Below are positions 26,292 to 34,346 of a stretch of DNA of 64,000 nucleotides, one piece after another. This DNA is from Pseudomonas sp. BN102. Its GTDB lineage: Bacteria > Pseudomonadota > Gammaproteobacteria > Pseudomonadales > Pseudomonadaceae. A program made the position numbers and the translations under genes. Within the stretch, counting starts at the first letter, position 1; the number at the start of each line of letters is the position of its first letter. The stretch is taken from the NCBI RefSeq assembly GCF_029871245.1, contig NZ_SSON01000075.1:76943-140942 (forward strand), given 5' to 3'. The notes beneath the pieces are model-generated. The model was not told the origin of the DNA and did no database searches. It was given only the letters and a program-made list of their open reading frames with translations.

Positions 26292-27509
26292 TTAGACGAC
26301 GTTGCCGAGTTGGAAAATGGGGAGGTACATGGCGATGATCAGGCCGCCGACCAGGACGCCGAGCACGGACATGATCACGGGCTCCATCAAGGACGTGAGG
26401 CCGTCCACCGCGTTATCCACTTCTTGTTCATAGAAGCTGGCGACCTTGTCGAGCATATCGTCGAGAGCGCCGGACTCTTCACCGATGGCGGTCATCTGTA
26501 CGGCCATGGCTGGGAACACACCGGTGGAACGCATGGAGAAGTTCAGCTGAATGCCTGTAGAAACATCCTGCTTTATCTTCATCACCGCATTCTTGAACAC
26601 AACGTTGCCGCTGGCACCGGCAACTGAGTCCAGGGCGTCGACAAGCGGGACACCTGCAGCAAAAGTCGTGGCTAATGTCCTGGCAAAGCGGGCAATCGCT
26701 GATTTGTAGAGAATGTCGCCGATAATGGGGAGTTTGAGGGTTGTACGGTCGACTCCGTCGCGGAATTTTTGTGAGGATTTGTGTGCTTTTTGAAAGGCAA
26801 AACCCAACACAAAAAAGCCAGCTAGAATAATAAACCACCATTTCTGAAGGGCTTCTGAAATTCCAATCACCATCAAGGTGAAGGCTGGAAGTTCGGCGCC
26901 GAAGTTGGCAAAGACCATCTGGAATTGCGGAACAACCTTAATCAGAAGAATTGCTGTAACGATTATGGCCACTACAACTACCGCGATGGGGTAGTTCATC
27001 GCCTTCTTGATCTTGGCCTTTAATGCTTCAGTCTTTTCTTTGTAAGTTGCGATGCGGTCGAGCAGAGTTTCCAAGGCGCCGGCCTGCTCGCCGGAGTCAA
27101 CTAGGTTGCAGTAAAGCTCATCAAAATAGTCTGGCTTCTTGCGCAGAGAGTTCGCGAGGCTGTTGCCTGCCGATACTTCTTGTTTCACCTCGTTCACCAG
27201 CGTACGCATGGCTGGTTTTTCGAAGCCTTCGGCGATTATGTCGAAGGATTGAATCAACGGCACCCCGGCCTTCATCATGGTCGCCATCTGGCGGGTAAAG
27301 AGGGCGATGTCCAGGGGTTTGATCTTCTGCCCTGCGCTGAGCAGGGGAGTGGATTTCTTGCGGACACGTATTGGATTGATACCTTGCTTGCGTAGCTGCG
27401 CCTTGACCAGCGCCGGGTTTTGCCCGCTGAGTTCGCCCTTGATCTTGGAGCCCTTCTTATCAGTGCCCTCCCAGATGAAAGTGCTGGTTTTTAGCGCTTT
27501 GTCCGCCAT
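26292..27509 (-). CDS. pilC: PilC, type IV pilus inner-membrane platform protein
   Basis: A 405-residue GspF-family protein that couples the PilB/PilT motors to pilus assembly. Two repeated GspF domains (FTRQMATMMKAGVPLIQSF and FARTLATTFAAGVPLVDAL) and three membrane segments (near 175-195, 225-245, 375-400). The 5' and 3' ends are GC-rich like the neighbours, but the middle (about 26640-27190) is clearly AT-richer with unusual codons, suggesting a recombined segment. Three bases from pilD and two from pilB. Confidence 0.96.
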   Translation of the reverse strand: MADKALKTSTFIWEGTDKKGSKIKGELSGQNPALVKAQLRKQGINPIRVRKKSTPLLSAGQKIKPLDIALFTRQMATMMKAGVPLIQSFDIIAEGFEKPAMRTLVNEVKQEVSAGNSLANSLRKKPDYFDELYCNLVDSGEQAGALETLLDRIATYKEKTEALKAKIKKAMNYPIAVVVVAIIVTAILLIKVVPQFQMVFANFGAELPAFTLMVIGISEALQKWWFIILAGFFVLGFAFQKAHKSSQKFRDGVDRTTLKLPIIGDILYKSAIARFARTLATTFAAGVPLVDALDSVAGASGNVVFKNAVMKIKQDVSTGIQLNFSMRSTGVFPAMAVQMTAIGEESGALDDMLDKVASFYEQEVDNAVDGLTSLMEPVIMSVLGVLVGGLIIAMYLPIFQLGNVV

Positions 27510-27511
27510 GG

Positions 27512-29224
27512 TTAATCCTTGGTCACTCGGTTGACTTCCTCCAGGCTGGTAATGCCGTTCATCGCTTTCACCAGGCCCGAGGTTCGCAGGTCATTGAAGC
27601 CATCGCGGCGCGCCTGCTGGGCGATCTGGATGGAGTTGCCTTCCTCCATAATAAGCTGCTGCATGGCCGGCGTGATTTTAACCACTTCATAAATACCCAC
27701 TCGGCCCTTGTAACCTTGGTTGCAATTATCGCAGCCACCCGGGCCGTAGAGCTTGAATGTGCCGATGCGAGCCTCGGGAAAGCCTTCCTCGATCAGGGCT
27801 TCACGTGGAATGTTCAGTTCCTTCTTGCAATGCGGACACAATTTGCGTGCCAAGCGCTGGGCGATGATCAGGTTGACCGAGGTGGCAATATTGAAGGCAG
27901 GCACGCCCATATTGCGTAGGCGGGTCAGGGTTTCCGCCGCGCTGTTGGTGTGCAGGGTGGACAGTACCATATGGCCGGTTTGGGCGGCCTTGATGGCAAT
28001 CTCGGCAGTTTCCAGGTCGCGAATCTCGCCCACCATGATCACATCCGGGTCCTGGCGCAGGAATGAGCGGAGAGCCTGGGCGAAATCCAGACCCTGCTTG
28101 GGGTTGACGTTGACCTGGTTGATACCTTCCAGGTTGATCTCCACCGGGTCCTCGGCTGTGGAAATATTGATATCCACGGTGTTGAGGATATTGATGCCGG
28201 TATAGAGGGAAACGGTCTTGCCCGAGCCGGTGGGGCCGGTAACCAGGATCATGCCCTGGGGTTGCTTCAAGGCGCTGAGATAAAGCTCCTTCTGCTCTTC
28301 CTCGTAGCCCAGGGCATCGATGCCCATCTGCGCGCTGGTGGGGTCGAGAATCCGCATCACGATTTTCTCGCCCCATAGCGTGGGCAGGGTATTGACGCGG
28401 AAGTCGATGGATTTCGTTTTGGAAATCTTCATCTTTATCCGGCCATCCTGGGGCTTGCGTCGCTCCGAGATATCCAGGGCGGCCATCACCTTAAGACGCG
28501 CGGCGATACGGCTGGCCAGTTGAATGGGCGGCTTGGCCACTTCATGCAACATGCCATCGGTCCGGAAACGTACCCGGTAGGTGCGCTCATAGGGTTCGAA
28601 GTGCAAGTCCGACGAGCCGCCACGGATGGCATCCAGCAGCATCTTGTTGACGAAACGCACCACCGGGGCATCGTCGGCATCCACGCCGCCAGGGCTGTCC
28701 TTCTTGTCGTCATCGACCGCCTCGACATCTACGCCATCCAGGTCGACATCGCCCAGGTCCTCCATACCGCTGCTGGCGGAATCGAAGAACTTCTCGATGG
28801 CATCGCCCAGCTTGTCGTCCTCGACCAGGATGGCCTCGGTGTTTAGGCCGGTGCTGAACTGGATATCGGTCACCGCCTGGTGGTTGGTGGGGTCGGAAAT
28901 GCCCACGAACAGCTTGTTGCCACGACGCCAGAGGGGCAGGGCGCGGTGTTGGCGCACTAACTTCTCGCTCACCAGTTCCCTGGGCTGGGACTCCTTGTCG
29001 ACACTGGACAGGTCGAGAAAGGCCACGCCGAACTGCTCCGCTGCCATCTCCGCCAGATCCCGGCTTTTCAGCAGCTTGTTCTGCACCAAGTAGGTGATAA
29101 GCGGAATCTTGTTGCGTTGTGCCTGGGTATGCGCTTGCAGTGCACTTCGCTCATCCAGCAGATTGGTCAGCACGAGCTGTTTGGCCAAGCCTGAAAGGGT
29201 GGGGGCAGTTTCTGTCATGGGCAT
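27512..29224 (-). CDS. pilB: PilB, type IV pilus extension ATPase
   Basis: A 570-residue hexameric ATPase that powers pilus extension. The N-terminal MshEN domain (residues 1-150) may bind c-di-GMP. Walker A GPTGSGKT near 326, Asp box with STAEDPVE, Walker B VGEIRDLETAEIA, and the tetracysteine zinc site (CPHC and CDNC). The acidic stretch MEDLGDVDLDGVDVEAVDDD links the domains. Two ATGs six bases apart (29224, 29218) are possible starts; neither has a clear ribosome site. The closest relative in memory has 566 residues. Confidence 0.97.
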   Translation of the reverse strand: MPMTETAPTLSGLAKQLVLTNLLDERSALQAHTQAQRNKIPLITYLVQNKLLKSRDLAEMAAEQFGVAFLDLSSVDKESQPRELVSEKLVRQHRALPLWRRGNKLFVGISDPTNHQAVTDIQFSTGLNTEAILVEDDKLGDAIEKFFDSASSGMEDLGDVDLDGVDVEAVDDDKKDSPGGVDADDAPVVRFVNKMLLDAIRGGSSDLHFEPYERTYRVRFRTDGMLHEVAKPPIQLASRIAARLKVMAALDISERRKPQDGRIKMKISKTKSIDFRVNTLPTLWGEKIVMRILDPTSAQMGIDALGYEEEQKELYLSALKQPQGMILVTGPTGSGKTVSLYTGINILNTVDINISTAEDPVEINLEGINQVNVNPKQGLDFAQALRSFLRQDPDVIMVGEIRDLETAEIAIKAAQTGHMVLSTLHTNSAAETLTRLRNMGVPAFNIATSVNLIIAQRLARKLCPHCKKELNIPREALIEEGFPEARIGTFKLYGPGGCDNCNQGYKGRVGIYEVVKITPAMQQLIMEEGNSIQIAQQARRDGFNDLRTSGLVKAMNGITSLEEVNRVTKD

Positions 29225-29422
29225 CGGTCACTGAGGTCTAGCCTGCCTTATAGCCTAGAAGGGCCTTGCCGCCAAATTCGGCTGGGAGCGGTGACAAAAA
29301 GTGTCAGTTAGTAGCTGGAAAAGGCTGTTGTGATGATGCTCTTTTGCTTGTGCGAGGGGCGGCTGTTTACCGACTCGTTCGATTTTTCGGGGATGTCTCC
29401 ATCCAAGCAGAAGGGGGCAATA

Positions 29423-29440
29423 TTGGCACGATCTGTGCTC
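29423..29440 (+). promoter_or_regulatory. Sigma-54 promoter of pilA
   Basis: TTGGCACGATCTGTGCTC: GG at 29425-29426 and GC at 29437-29438 are separated by exactly 10 bases, as required for RpoN. It lies 45 bases before the pilA start, consistent with PilR control. Confidence 0.88.
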
Positions 29441-29484
29441 GCTCAGTTTTAGGCAATTAGCCTATTACTTTCGGGGTAGATCAG

Positions 29485-29922
29485 ATGAAAGCTCAAAAAG
29501 GTTTTACGTTGATTGAATTGATGATCGTTGTGGCGATCATCGGCATTCTTGCTGCAATTGCGATTCCGCAATATAGCGATTACACCTCTCGCTCTAGGGC
29601 CGCTGGCGCCGCTGCAGAAATTAGTTCTGTGAAGACTGCAATTGGCTTGTGCTACGCAGATCTCGGAACGCTCACTGGTTGCAGTTCTGGTTCGAATGGT
29701 GTGCCGACCCTTACTACCTCGAAAAATATCACCACTGTTACCTCTGTTACCAACGGCATTATCACCGTGACTACGGGGGCGACTACTACCGCTGGTGTAG
29801 CCCTTACACTTGTTGATACTCCGTCAGTTGTCGCCGGTAACGCCAATATGACTTGGGCGAATAGTGGCACTAGCTGCGATGCCTCCCGTGGCTTCAAGTC
29901 GGGTCAGGGCGACTGCCCGTAA
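29485..29922 (+). CDS. pilA: PilA, major type IVa pilin
   Basis: A 145-residue prepilin. A 6-residue leader (MKAQKG) is cut by PilD before Phe1; mature Glu5 and the hydrophobic helix [20 protein letters not shown] are canonical. The C-terminal Cys pair (TSCDAS and GDCP) closes the D-loop, and a second pair ([13 protein letters not shown]) may form another disulphide. The centre is Thr/Val-rich, suggestive of variation or glycosylation. Base composition is AT-richer than the neighbours. No tfpO or other accessory gene lies between it and tRNA-Thr. Confidence 0.95.
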   Translation: MKAQKGFTLIELMIVVAIIGILAAIAIPQYSDYTSRSRAAGAAAEISSVKTAIGLCYADLGTLTGCSSGSNGVPTLTTSKNITTVTSVTNGIITVTTGATTTAGVALTLVDTPSVVAGNANMTWANSGTSCDASRGFKSGQGDCP

Positions 29923-29980
29923 GTGCCCGCGGACAGGATGGGTTGAGCGTTGCGATACCTGTCGCTAACAAGTTGTCACG

Positions 29981-30009
29981 AAAGCCCTGCCTGTCGCGGC
30001 GGGGCTTTT
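29981..30009 (+). terminator. Terminator of pilA
   Basis: AAAGCCC-T-GCC pairs with GGC-G-GGGCTTT (29981-29991 with 29998-30008) and is followed by T-rich sequence. Confidence 0.8.
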
Positions 30010-30107
30010 GCTTTAAGCGGTCATGCATTGCCGTATCTTCAGAATATGGTTTTTTCTTCAAGGGGGCGCTTTTCAACTGTGCGCCCAGCGTTTATCTTGA
30101 GCGCCGC

Positions 30108-30183
30108 GCCGGTGTAGCTCAGTCGGTAGAGCAGCTCATTCGTAATGAGAAGGTCGGGGGTTCGATTCCTCTTACCGGCACCA
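30108..30183 (+). tRNA. tRNA-Thr (anticodon CGT)
   Basis: 76 bases with CCA. Acceptor GCCGGTG pairs with TACCGGC with one G-T pair; anticodon stem CTCAT/ATGAG holds the loop TCGTA; T arm GTTCGATTC. In P. aeruginosa the same tRNA borders the variable pilin locus. Confidence 0.95.
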
Positions 30184-30193
30184 TGATCCAGAC

Positions 30194-30224
30194 AAAAAGC
30201 CCCGCAGGTTCTGCGGGGCTTTTT
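30194..30224. terminator. Terminator after tRNA-Thr (bidirectional)
   Basis: AAAAAGCCCCGCAG and CTGCGGGGCTTTTT form a perfect 14-bp stem with loop GTT. A and T runs on both sides let it serve the tRNA and the small gene converging from the right. Confidence 0.93.
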
Positions 30225-30271
30225 GTTTTTCGTGCTCGGGGACGGCGTGGTGGCTTGGCCACTCGTCTCTC

Positions 30272-30499
30272 TCAGTCCTTTCTGCCAATTTTGTCGGCAA
30301 CGCCATACAGGTCCATCGCCGAGCACTGCATCAGGTCCGAGATGGTCTTGATGGCGTGGTGCAGGCCGTTCAGGTCCCGGTCGCTCAAGTGGTGTTCGAG
30401 GCCATCGCAGCCCAGCAGATCGGCGATGGTGCCGAGGGCGTAGCTGGCGGTCAGGATGCGGTCGCCTTGGCGGTCGGCAATGCAGGCGAAGGTGCTCAT
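30272..30499 (-). CDS. Small conserved protein behind a structured leader
   Basis: A 75-residue protein, mostly helical (ILTASYALGTIADLLGCDGL, LNGLHHAIKTISDLMQCSAM). No membrane segment or motif I recognise. Its ATG overlaps the stop of a 28-codon leader ORF (ATGA, 30496-30499), so its translation probably depends on that ORF. Such short proteins with this kind of leader occur in many Pseudomonas genomes and near prophage genes, from memory; the role is unknown. Confidence 0.6.
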   Translation of the reverse strand: MSTFACIADRQGDRILTASYALGTIADLLGCDGLEHHLSDRDLNGLHHAIKTISDLMQCSAMDLYGVADKIGRKD

Positions 30500-30582
30500 A
30501 GCCCACCCCCGACAATTCTCTGATCCAGGGCGATAGTGGCTGGCCAGATGTGTGAATTGCTTGCTGGTGTGCGGGTGTACAT
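30496..30582 (-). CDS. 28-codon leader ORF coupled to the small protein
   Basis: Starts at the ATG at 30582 with a strong AAAGGAG ribosome site eight bases upstream, encodes MYTRTPASNSHIWPATIALD followed by eight more residues ending GGGL, and its stop overlaps the next start by ATGA. It may be a leader peptide or simply a short structural gene. The frame continues upstream through the RNA structure region, but the ribosome site supports this start. Confidence 0.6.
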   Translation of the reverse strand: MYTRTPASNSHIWPATIALDQRIVGGGL

Positions 30583-30816
30583 GGTCAAAGCTCCTTTTGC
30601 TTGGGAGCTGCCACGAATCGTCGCCAAACGATTAGGGTGGCAGCTGTGCGCAGGTTGGCGAACCGGGGCAAAAGGAACCCGGCAGACCTTTCGGTCTCCC
30701 GCGCACAGCCGCCATGACTCGATGCCGGCACGGTGAGTACCTGCATTGCGTGGTGGGCATCTATGCACCTTTTGCGAATCGGGTCGCCAAACCCGGTCCT
30801 GAAATTTGCCAGGACG
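30583..30816 (-). ncRNA. Structured leader RNA with SD-sequestering alternatives (C4-like candidate)
   Basis: In transcript order: hairpin CAGGAC/GTCCTG (30797-30816), hairpin CGGGT/ACCCG with loop TTGGCG (30780-30795), a multi-hairpin unit closed by GCTGTGCGC/GCGCACAGC (30643-30651 with 30701-30709) containing a small hairpin with loop CGCC flanked as GGTT/AACC (30653-30664), and a long helix AGCTGCCAC/GTGGCAGCT (30637-30645 with 30606-30614) with loop TTGGCG. The last arm continues as AGCTCC, which can instead pair with GGAGCT of the ribosome site (30604-30609 with 30589-30594). Loops CGCCAA and TTGGCG are complementary and could kiss. Confidence 0.55.
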
Positions 30817-30821
30817 GCCGC

Positions 30822-30850
30822 ACCATAGCCTTGCTCGGGGCGCATGGCAA
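30822..30850 (-). promoter_or_regulatory. Sigma-70 promoter for the structured leader
   Basis: On the minus strand TTGCCA (30850-30845), 17-base spacer, TATGGT (30827-30822). It places the transcript start about 230 bases before the leader ORF, just ahead of the first hairpin. Confidence 0.55.
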
Positions 30851-30861
30851 CGCCCCGAGGC
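30834..30861. terminator. Hairpin behind the nadC fragment (relic terminator)
   Basis: CTCGGGGCG and CGCCCCGAG are separated by 8 bases. It lies 16 bases beyond the stop codon of the nadC remnant, the place where the intact nadC also has a GC-rich hairpin, so it looks like that gene's old terminator. Confidence 0.55.
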
Positions 30862-30876
30862 TCGGCAACGCGAGAA

Positions 30877-31013
30877 TCAGAGACTGAGGCGCATGGACAG
30901 GTCGATGGCCTGACGTCCTTGGTCAGGACGCCGACGGAGATGTAGTCGACGCCCGTTGCGCCGATGGTGCGCAGGCGGACGTCGGCGCCGCCGGAGGCTT
31001 CCAGCGTGGCGCC
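30877..31013 (-). pseudogene. Remnant of a nadC 3' end
   Basis: About 137 bases matching the last 138 bases of the intact nadC at 36144-36281. The first 34 bases (30877-30910 and 36144-36177, including the stop codon) are identical; the rest is near 80 percent by eye with a 1-base deletion that breaks the frame and a 3-base deletion. The readable peptide LEASGG...LRTIGATGVDYISVG...LTKDV is nadC-like but differs from the resident gene, as expected from a related species rather than a recent copy. Confidence 0.85.
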
Positions 31014-31059
31014 CCCGGCGGTCGAGGGCGCGGGTCTTCCTTGCGGTTTCTCCTTCCCT

Positions 31060-31677
31060 TTAGGCCGTATGCACGGCGCGGCTGTCCACGTGATTGATCG
31101 TCGACAGGATCTGTTCCGGTTCCGCCAGCGCCGGGGCCATGGTCCAGCGCTGGTAGACGTCATTGCCGATGCGGACCATGCCCGAGTGGTTCGCCAGGTT
31201 GGCGTCGACCTCCGGGTTCACATCGTAGAAGCCGAGGCTGAAGCGCAACTGCTCGATGTCCTCCGGCGCGCCGGTCAGGAACAGCCAGCCGGGCCCGACG
31301 TGGTGCCTGTCGACGAATGCCTTCAGCTGCTGCGGCGTATCCAGCTCGGGCTGCAGGGTGATCGAGTACATGAACACGTCGCGGCCTGCGCGTTCGCCGA
31401 GCATCTTCTGTACGCGCAACAGGTTCGCCGTTGCGATCGGACAGCGCCCGGCGCAGGACACGTACATCATGTTGATCGCGACCACCTTGCCGCGGATGAG
31501 GTCATCGTAGAACCGGACCGCCCGGCCCTCGTGGGTGAAGAGCTGCGTGTTCGGGAAATAACCGTCGCCGGCAGGGATGCTGCGAGAACGCGCCGGTCCG
31601 GCGGTAAGGCCGGGGATGGCGATCAATCCGAGCGCGGCGACGCCCATGCCGGTTACCAGATTTCTGCGCGTGTTCAT
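31060..31677 (-). CDS. SCO1/SenC-family copper-handling protein
   Basis: A 205-residue protein of the SCO family, thioredoxin-fold proteins that deliver copper to cytochrome oxidase or other copper enzymes. The metal/redox motif is CAGRCP (C-x3-C-P), and a distal His (NHSGMVRIG) is in place. The N-terminus NTRRNLVTGMG followed by a hydrophobic run looks like a twin-arginine or anchor signal. The ATG at 31677 has GGAGG seven bases upstream and is preferred to the TTG at 31683. It follows the multicopper oxidase by 39 bases on the same strand. Confidence 0.85.
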   Translation of the reverse strand: MNTRRNLVTGMGVAALGLIAIPGLTAGPARSRSIPAGDGYFPNTQLFTHEGRAVRFYDDLIRGKVVAINMMYVSCAGRCPIATANLLRVQKMLGERAGRDVFMYSITLQPELDTPQQLKAFVDRHHVGPGWLFLTGAPEDIEQLRFSLGFYDVNPEVDANLANHSGMVRIGNDVYQRWTMAPALAEPEQILSTINHVDSRAVHTA

Positions 31678-31716
31678 GTGCAACCCTCCGCCCTATAGGT
31701 CTAGTTGCCGCGCCAG

Positions 31717-33513
31717 TCAGACGATGTCCCACCTCAGCATCATCGAGTGGTCCTCGTGGATCAGGTTGTGGCAGTGCATGACGTACTTCCCTTTGAAGTC
31801 ACGGAAGCGCAGGAACACTCGCAAGGTGGTGAATGCTTCGATCACGTAGACGTCTTTGCGGCCTCTCTGTTGCGCGGGCACTGGCACGCTCACGCCGTTG
31901 ACGATCTTGCCGATGATCTGCCCCTCTTCGAAGTGGATGTGAATCGGGTGGGTCCAGCCGTCTTCGGCATTCACCAGCTCCCAGATCTCGGCGCGGCCTT
32001 GGGGGATCAACGCTCGCGGAACTTGGACGTTGACGAGCTGGCCATTGATCGTCCACATGCCGCTGTTGCGCGCGAAAAGCCAGCGACGCACCGGTGCGGC
32101 AGCGATTTCCGCTGCGGTGATCGGTGGCAGCGGACGCAGAACGGCAGGCACCTGACTCAGGTCCTGCTCAGGTGGGGAGCGATCGACGATGATCTTGAGC
32201 ACGCGGGTGCCCGGATCCTTGATGTCCTTGCCTTCACGGGTGTCTTCCTGGCGCATCTTGTTGACCAGGTACAGCACGGTGCCTATCGGGTATTTGGAGA
32301 AGTCGACGACTATGTCCATGCGTTCGGCAACGCCCATCTGGAAACTGGTCTGGTTCAGCAGCGGCGCCGGCAGCAGGTTGCCGTCGTTGGCGATGAAGGT
32401 GAACCTCTGCATCACGCCGCCGGCGGTCACCAGATAGATGGCGTAGAAGCGGCTCGGCCCGGTATTGAGGAACCGCAGGCGATATTTCCGCGCCGCTACC
32501 TTCAGTACCGGCTCGATGAGGCCATTCACCACGACCTTGTCGCCCAGCACTCCCTCGGGGTTGACCTGGTCGTAGAACAGAATGCCGTTCGCGTCGAAGC
32601 GCCGGTCCGAAAAGTCCAGCTGGTAGTCGTACGGAAAGCTTGGCAGCCTCAGCGCAGCCGGGCTCGGATCGCGCTCGTTGCCCGAGTCGATGTCGTCGAA
32701 TAAGAGGTAGAAACCGAATAGCCCGCGCACCAGGTTCGGGGCAGTGAAGTCCAGGGTGTGGTCATGGTAGAACAGCGTGCCCAGGCCCTCGCGCGGATCA
32801 CCGATGTGATTCTGCAGCTGGTCGTAGCCCGCATAGATGTTGGGATAGAAGTGGTCCTTGAAGGCCCCGGGTGACGCCAGGGTGGGCCCTGCTTTGTTCG
32901 CACTGTAGTAATCACCTGGGAAACCATCGCTTTCCGACCCGGTGTGCGCGTTGTGCAGGTGGGTGGAAATCTCCGGCGTACCAAAACCGACGTGATTTTG
33001 TGGCAGTTGGTTGCGGAAGCGCACGATGACCGGCTTGCCATAACGGGCATAGATGACCGGGCCGGGGGTAACCGCGCCGGGTGTGTTGCCTTCGTAACCC
33101 CAGATGCGTTGTGGCGGATAGGCCGGATGGAACACCCAGTCGGGACGCTCCTTGGCCTTCAGCTCATATAGCAGTGGCGCACCGAGTACACCGGTGAGTT
33201 CGGCGTAGCGCTGGTGGGGCGCGCGTCCGGCTTCGCCACCCGCGGTATTCGCGGCAACCGTGGGGCTCGGGGTCAGTGCCGGGACTGCCTGGAGCGGTGT
33301 GATCGCATTGGGCAGCGTGACCAGCCACGGCGTGGTTGGCGGGCTGGGGGGAAACACCGGCGTGGCGCCACGGCTCTCGCTCGATCTCAGCAATACCGGC
33401 GCCAGCATGGCGGCGGCGCCGAGCTTGAGGAACGTGCGTCGATCGTCGACAGCATCGGCGTCTTCGGCAGGCGGTAAGCGACCTTTCCTGTGTCCCAAGT
33501 CTGTGGTTTTCAT
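31717..33513 (-). CDS. Tat-exported multicopper oxidase
   Basis: A 598-residue periplasmic oxidase of the CotA/bilirubin-oxidase type. A Tat signal is seen (Arg25-Arg26, RRTFLKLGAAAML). All four copper motifs are present: THLHNAHT, FYHDHT, HPIHIHFE and HCHNLIHEDHSM, the last with the T1 Met ligand. It should oxidise phenols, bilirubin-like tetrapyrroles or metal ions with O2 reduced to water. The first His motif is H-x-H as in CotA. GAGGGAGG precedes the ATG. With the SCO-like protein it forms a two-gene unit. Substrate is open. Confidence 0.9.
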   Translation of the reverse strand: MKTTDLGHRKGRLPPAEDADAVDDRRTFLKLGAAAMLAPVLLRSSESRGATPVFPPSPPTTPWLVTLPNAITPLQAVPALTPSPTVAANTAGGEAGRAPHQRYAELTGVLGAPLLYELKAKERPDWVFHPAYPPQRIWGYEGNTPGAVTPGPVIYARYGKPVIVRFRNQLPQNHVGFGTPEISTHLHNAHTGSESDGFPGDYYSANKAGPTLASPGAFKDHFYPNIYAGYDQLQNHIGDPREGLGTLFYHDHTLDFTAPNLVRGLFGFYLLFDDIDSGNERDPSPAALRLPSFPYDYQLDFSDRRFDANGILFYDQVNPEGVLGDKVVVNGLIEPVLKVAARKYRLRFLNTGPSRFYAIYLVTAGGVMQRFTFIANDGNLLPAPLLNQTSFQMGVAERMDIVVDFSKYPIGTVLYLVNKMRQEDTREGKDIKDPGTRVLKIIVDRSPPEQDLSQVPAVLRPLPPITAAEIAAAPVRRWLFARNSGMWTINGQLVNVQVPRALIPQGRAEIWELVNAEDGWTHPIHIHFEEGQIIGKIVNGVSVPVPAQQRGRKDVYVIEAFTTLRVFLRFRDFKGKYVMHCHNLIHEDHSMMLRWDIV

Positions 33514-34346
33514 TGCGGTCCCTCCCTCAAGTAAGCGGATTGCTTTTAGCCGACTGCAACGCCGTACTTGGCTGCGCGGTGAAGCGCCAGCTTTGTGATC
33601 GAACCAGGAAATTGGCTGCCAGCTATTGCGCCTATAGCCGAACGCCCCTGAGTCGCTTTCGCTTGTCAGCGCTCAGTCGCATGGGGGGCTGAGCGTGGAC
33701 GACAGTGGATAGCGGGACGGAAGGGAGCGGCAGGGAGAAGCCACGCAGAGGGAGCGCGATAGCATCGCTTGGATGCACTGCCATACGCGCGAGTGGTGCT
33801 GTGCTCATAGTCCGCTCCCTCGTTGTTCAGGCCCTGGTGGCACTCTTGCTTCGTGCCTTCCAGTGCATCGAACCCATCTCGGGAACTGGGATGTTTTACA
33901 AAAAGTGTCAAAAATCAGTCTAGGTTAATAATCGTTCCCGCGAGGCTTGTAACAAGCTGTTTCGGCAGGATTTTTATAGACCGATATAACGCATTGGCAT
34001 TGGCTGTTAGGCCGGTGGGGTATGGCGGGTATCGTGAGTCGACGCTTGTCTCATACGCGAGGCTTTCGCTGGAACCAGGGAAACCCTTCCCTAACCGATC
34101 TGCATATTGAAGGCGAAGCTTCCTGATCCGTGCCTCCTGAACGCCTCATTTGGATAGGGGACTTGATTCCATGCCTGCCAATCGAACACGTTTGGGATAT
34201 CGAATCGCCCGCGACCAAGGAGAGGCTTTGACTCGACGCTTGGTCGTGGGCTGTATCCGCGACTTGCTGCAAATGAAGGACTGCCCGCCGTCGGGCGATG
34301 ACACTCCCCAGCAGCGGCACGACCAACGAGCCGCAGGCAAGTGAAC
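33514..34346. other. Intergenic region, no confident gene
   Basis: About 830 bases between the multicopper oxidase start and the end of the Usp gene. Short open frames occur (for example 34171-34344, plus strand, 57 codons starting MPANRTRLGYRIARDQ), but they lack ribosome sites and recognisable motifs. The region is AT-richer in 33900-34000 (for example TTTTTATAGACC), probably the promoter area of the oxidase. No repeat or tRNA is seen. Confidence 0.5.

Noticed and set aside
30585-31163. 192-codon frame across the leader RNA and nadC remnant
   Set aside because: It joins unrelated pieces (nadC-like peptide and the structured RNA); the ribosome site supports only the 28-codon ORF.
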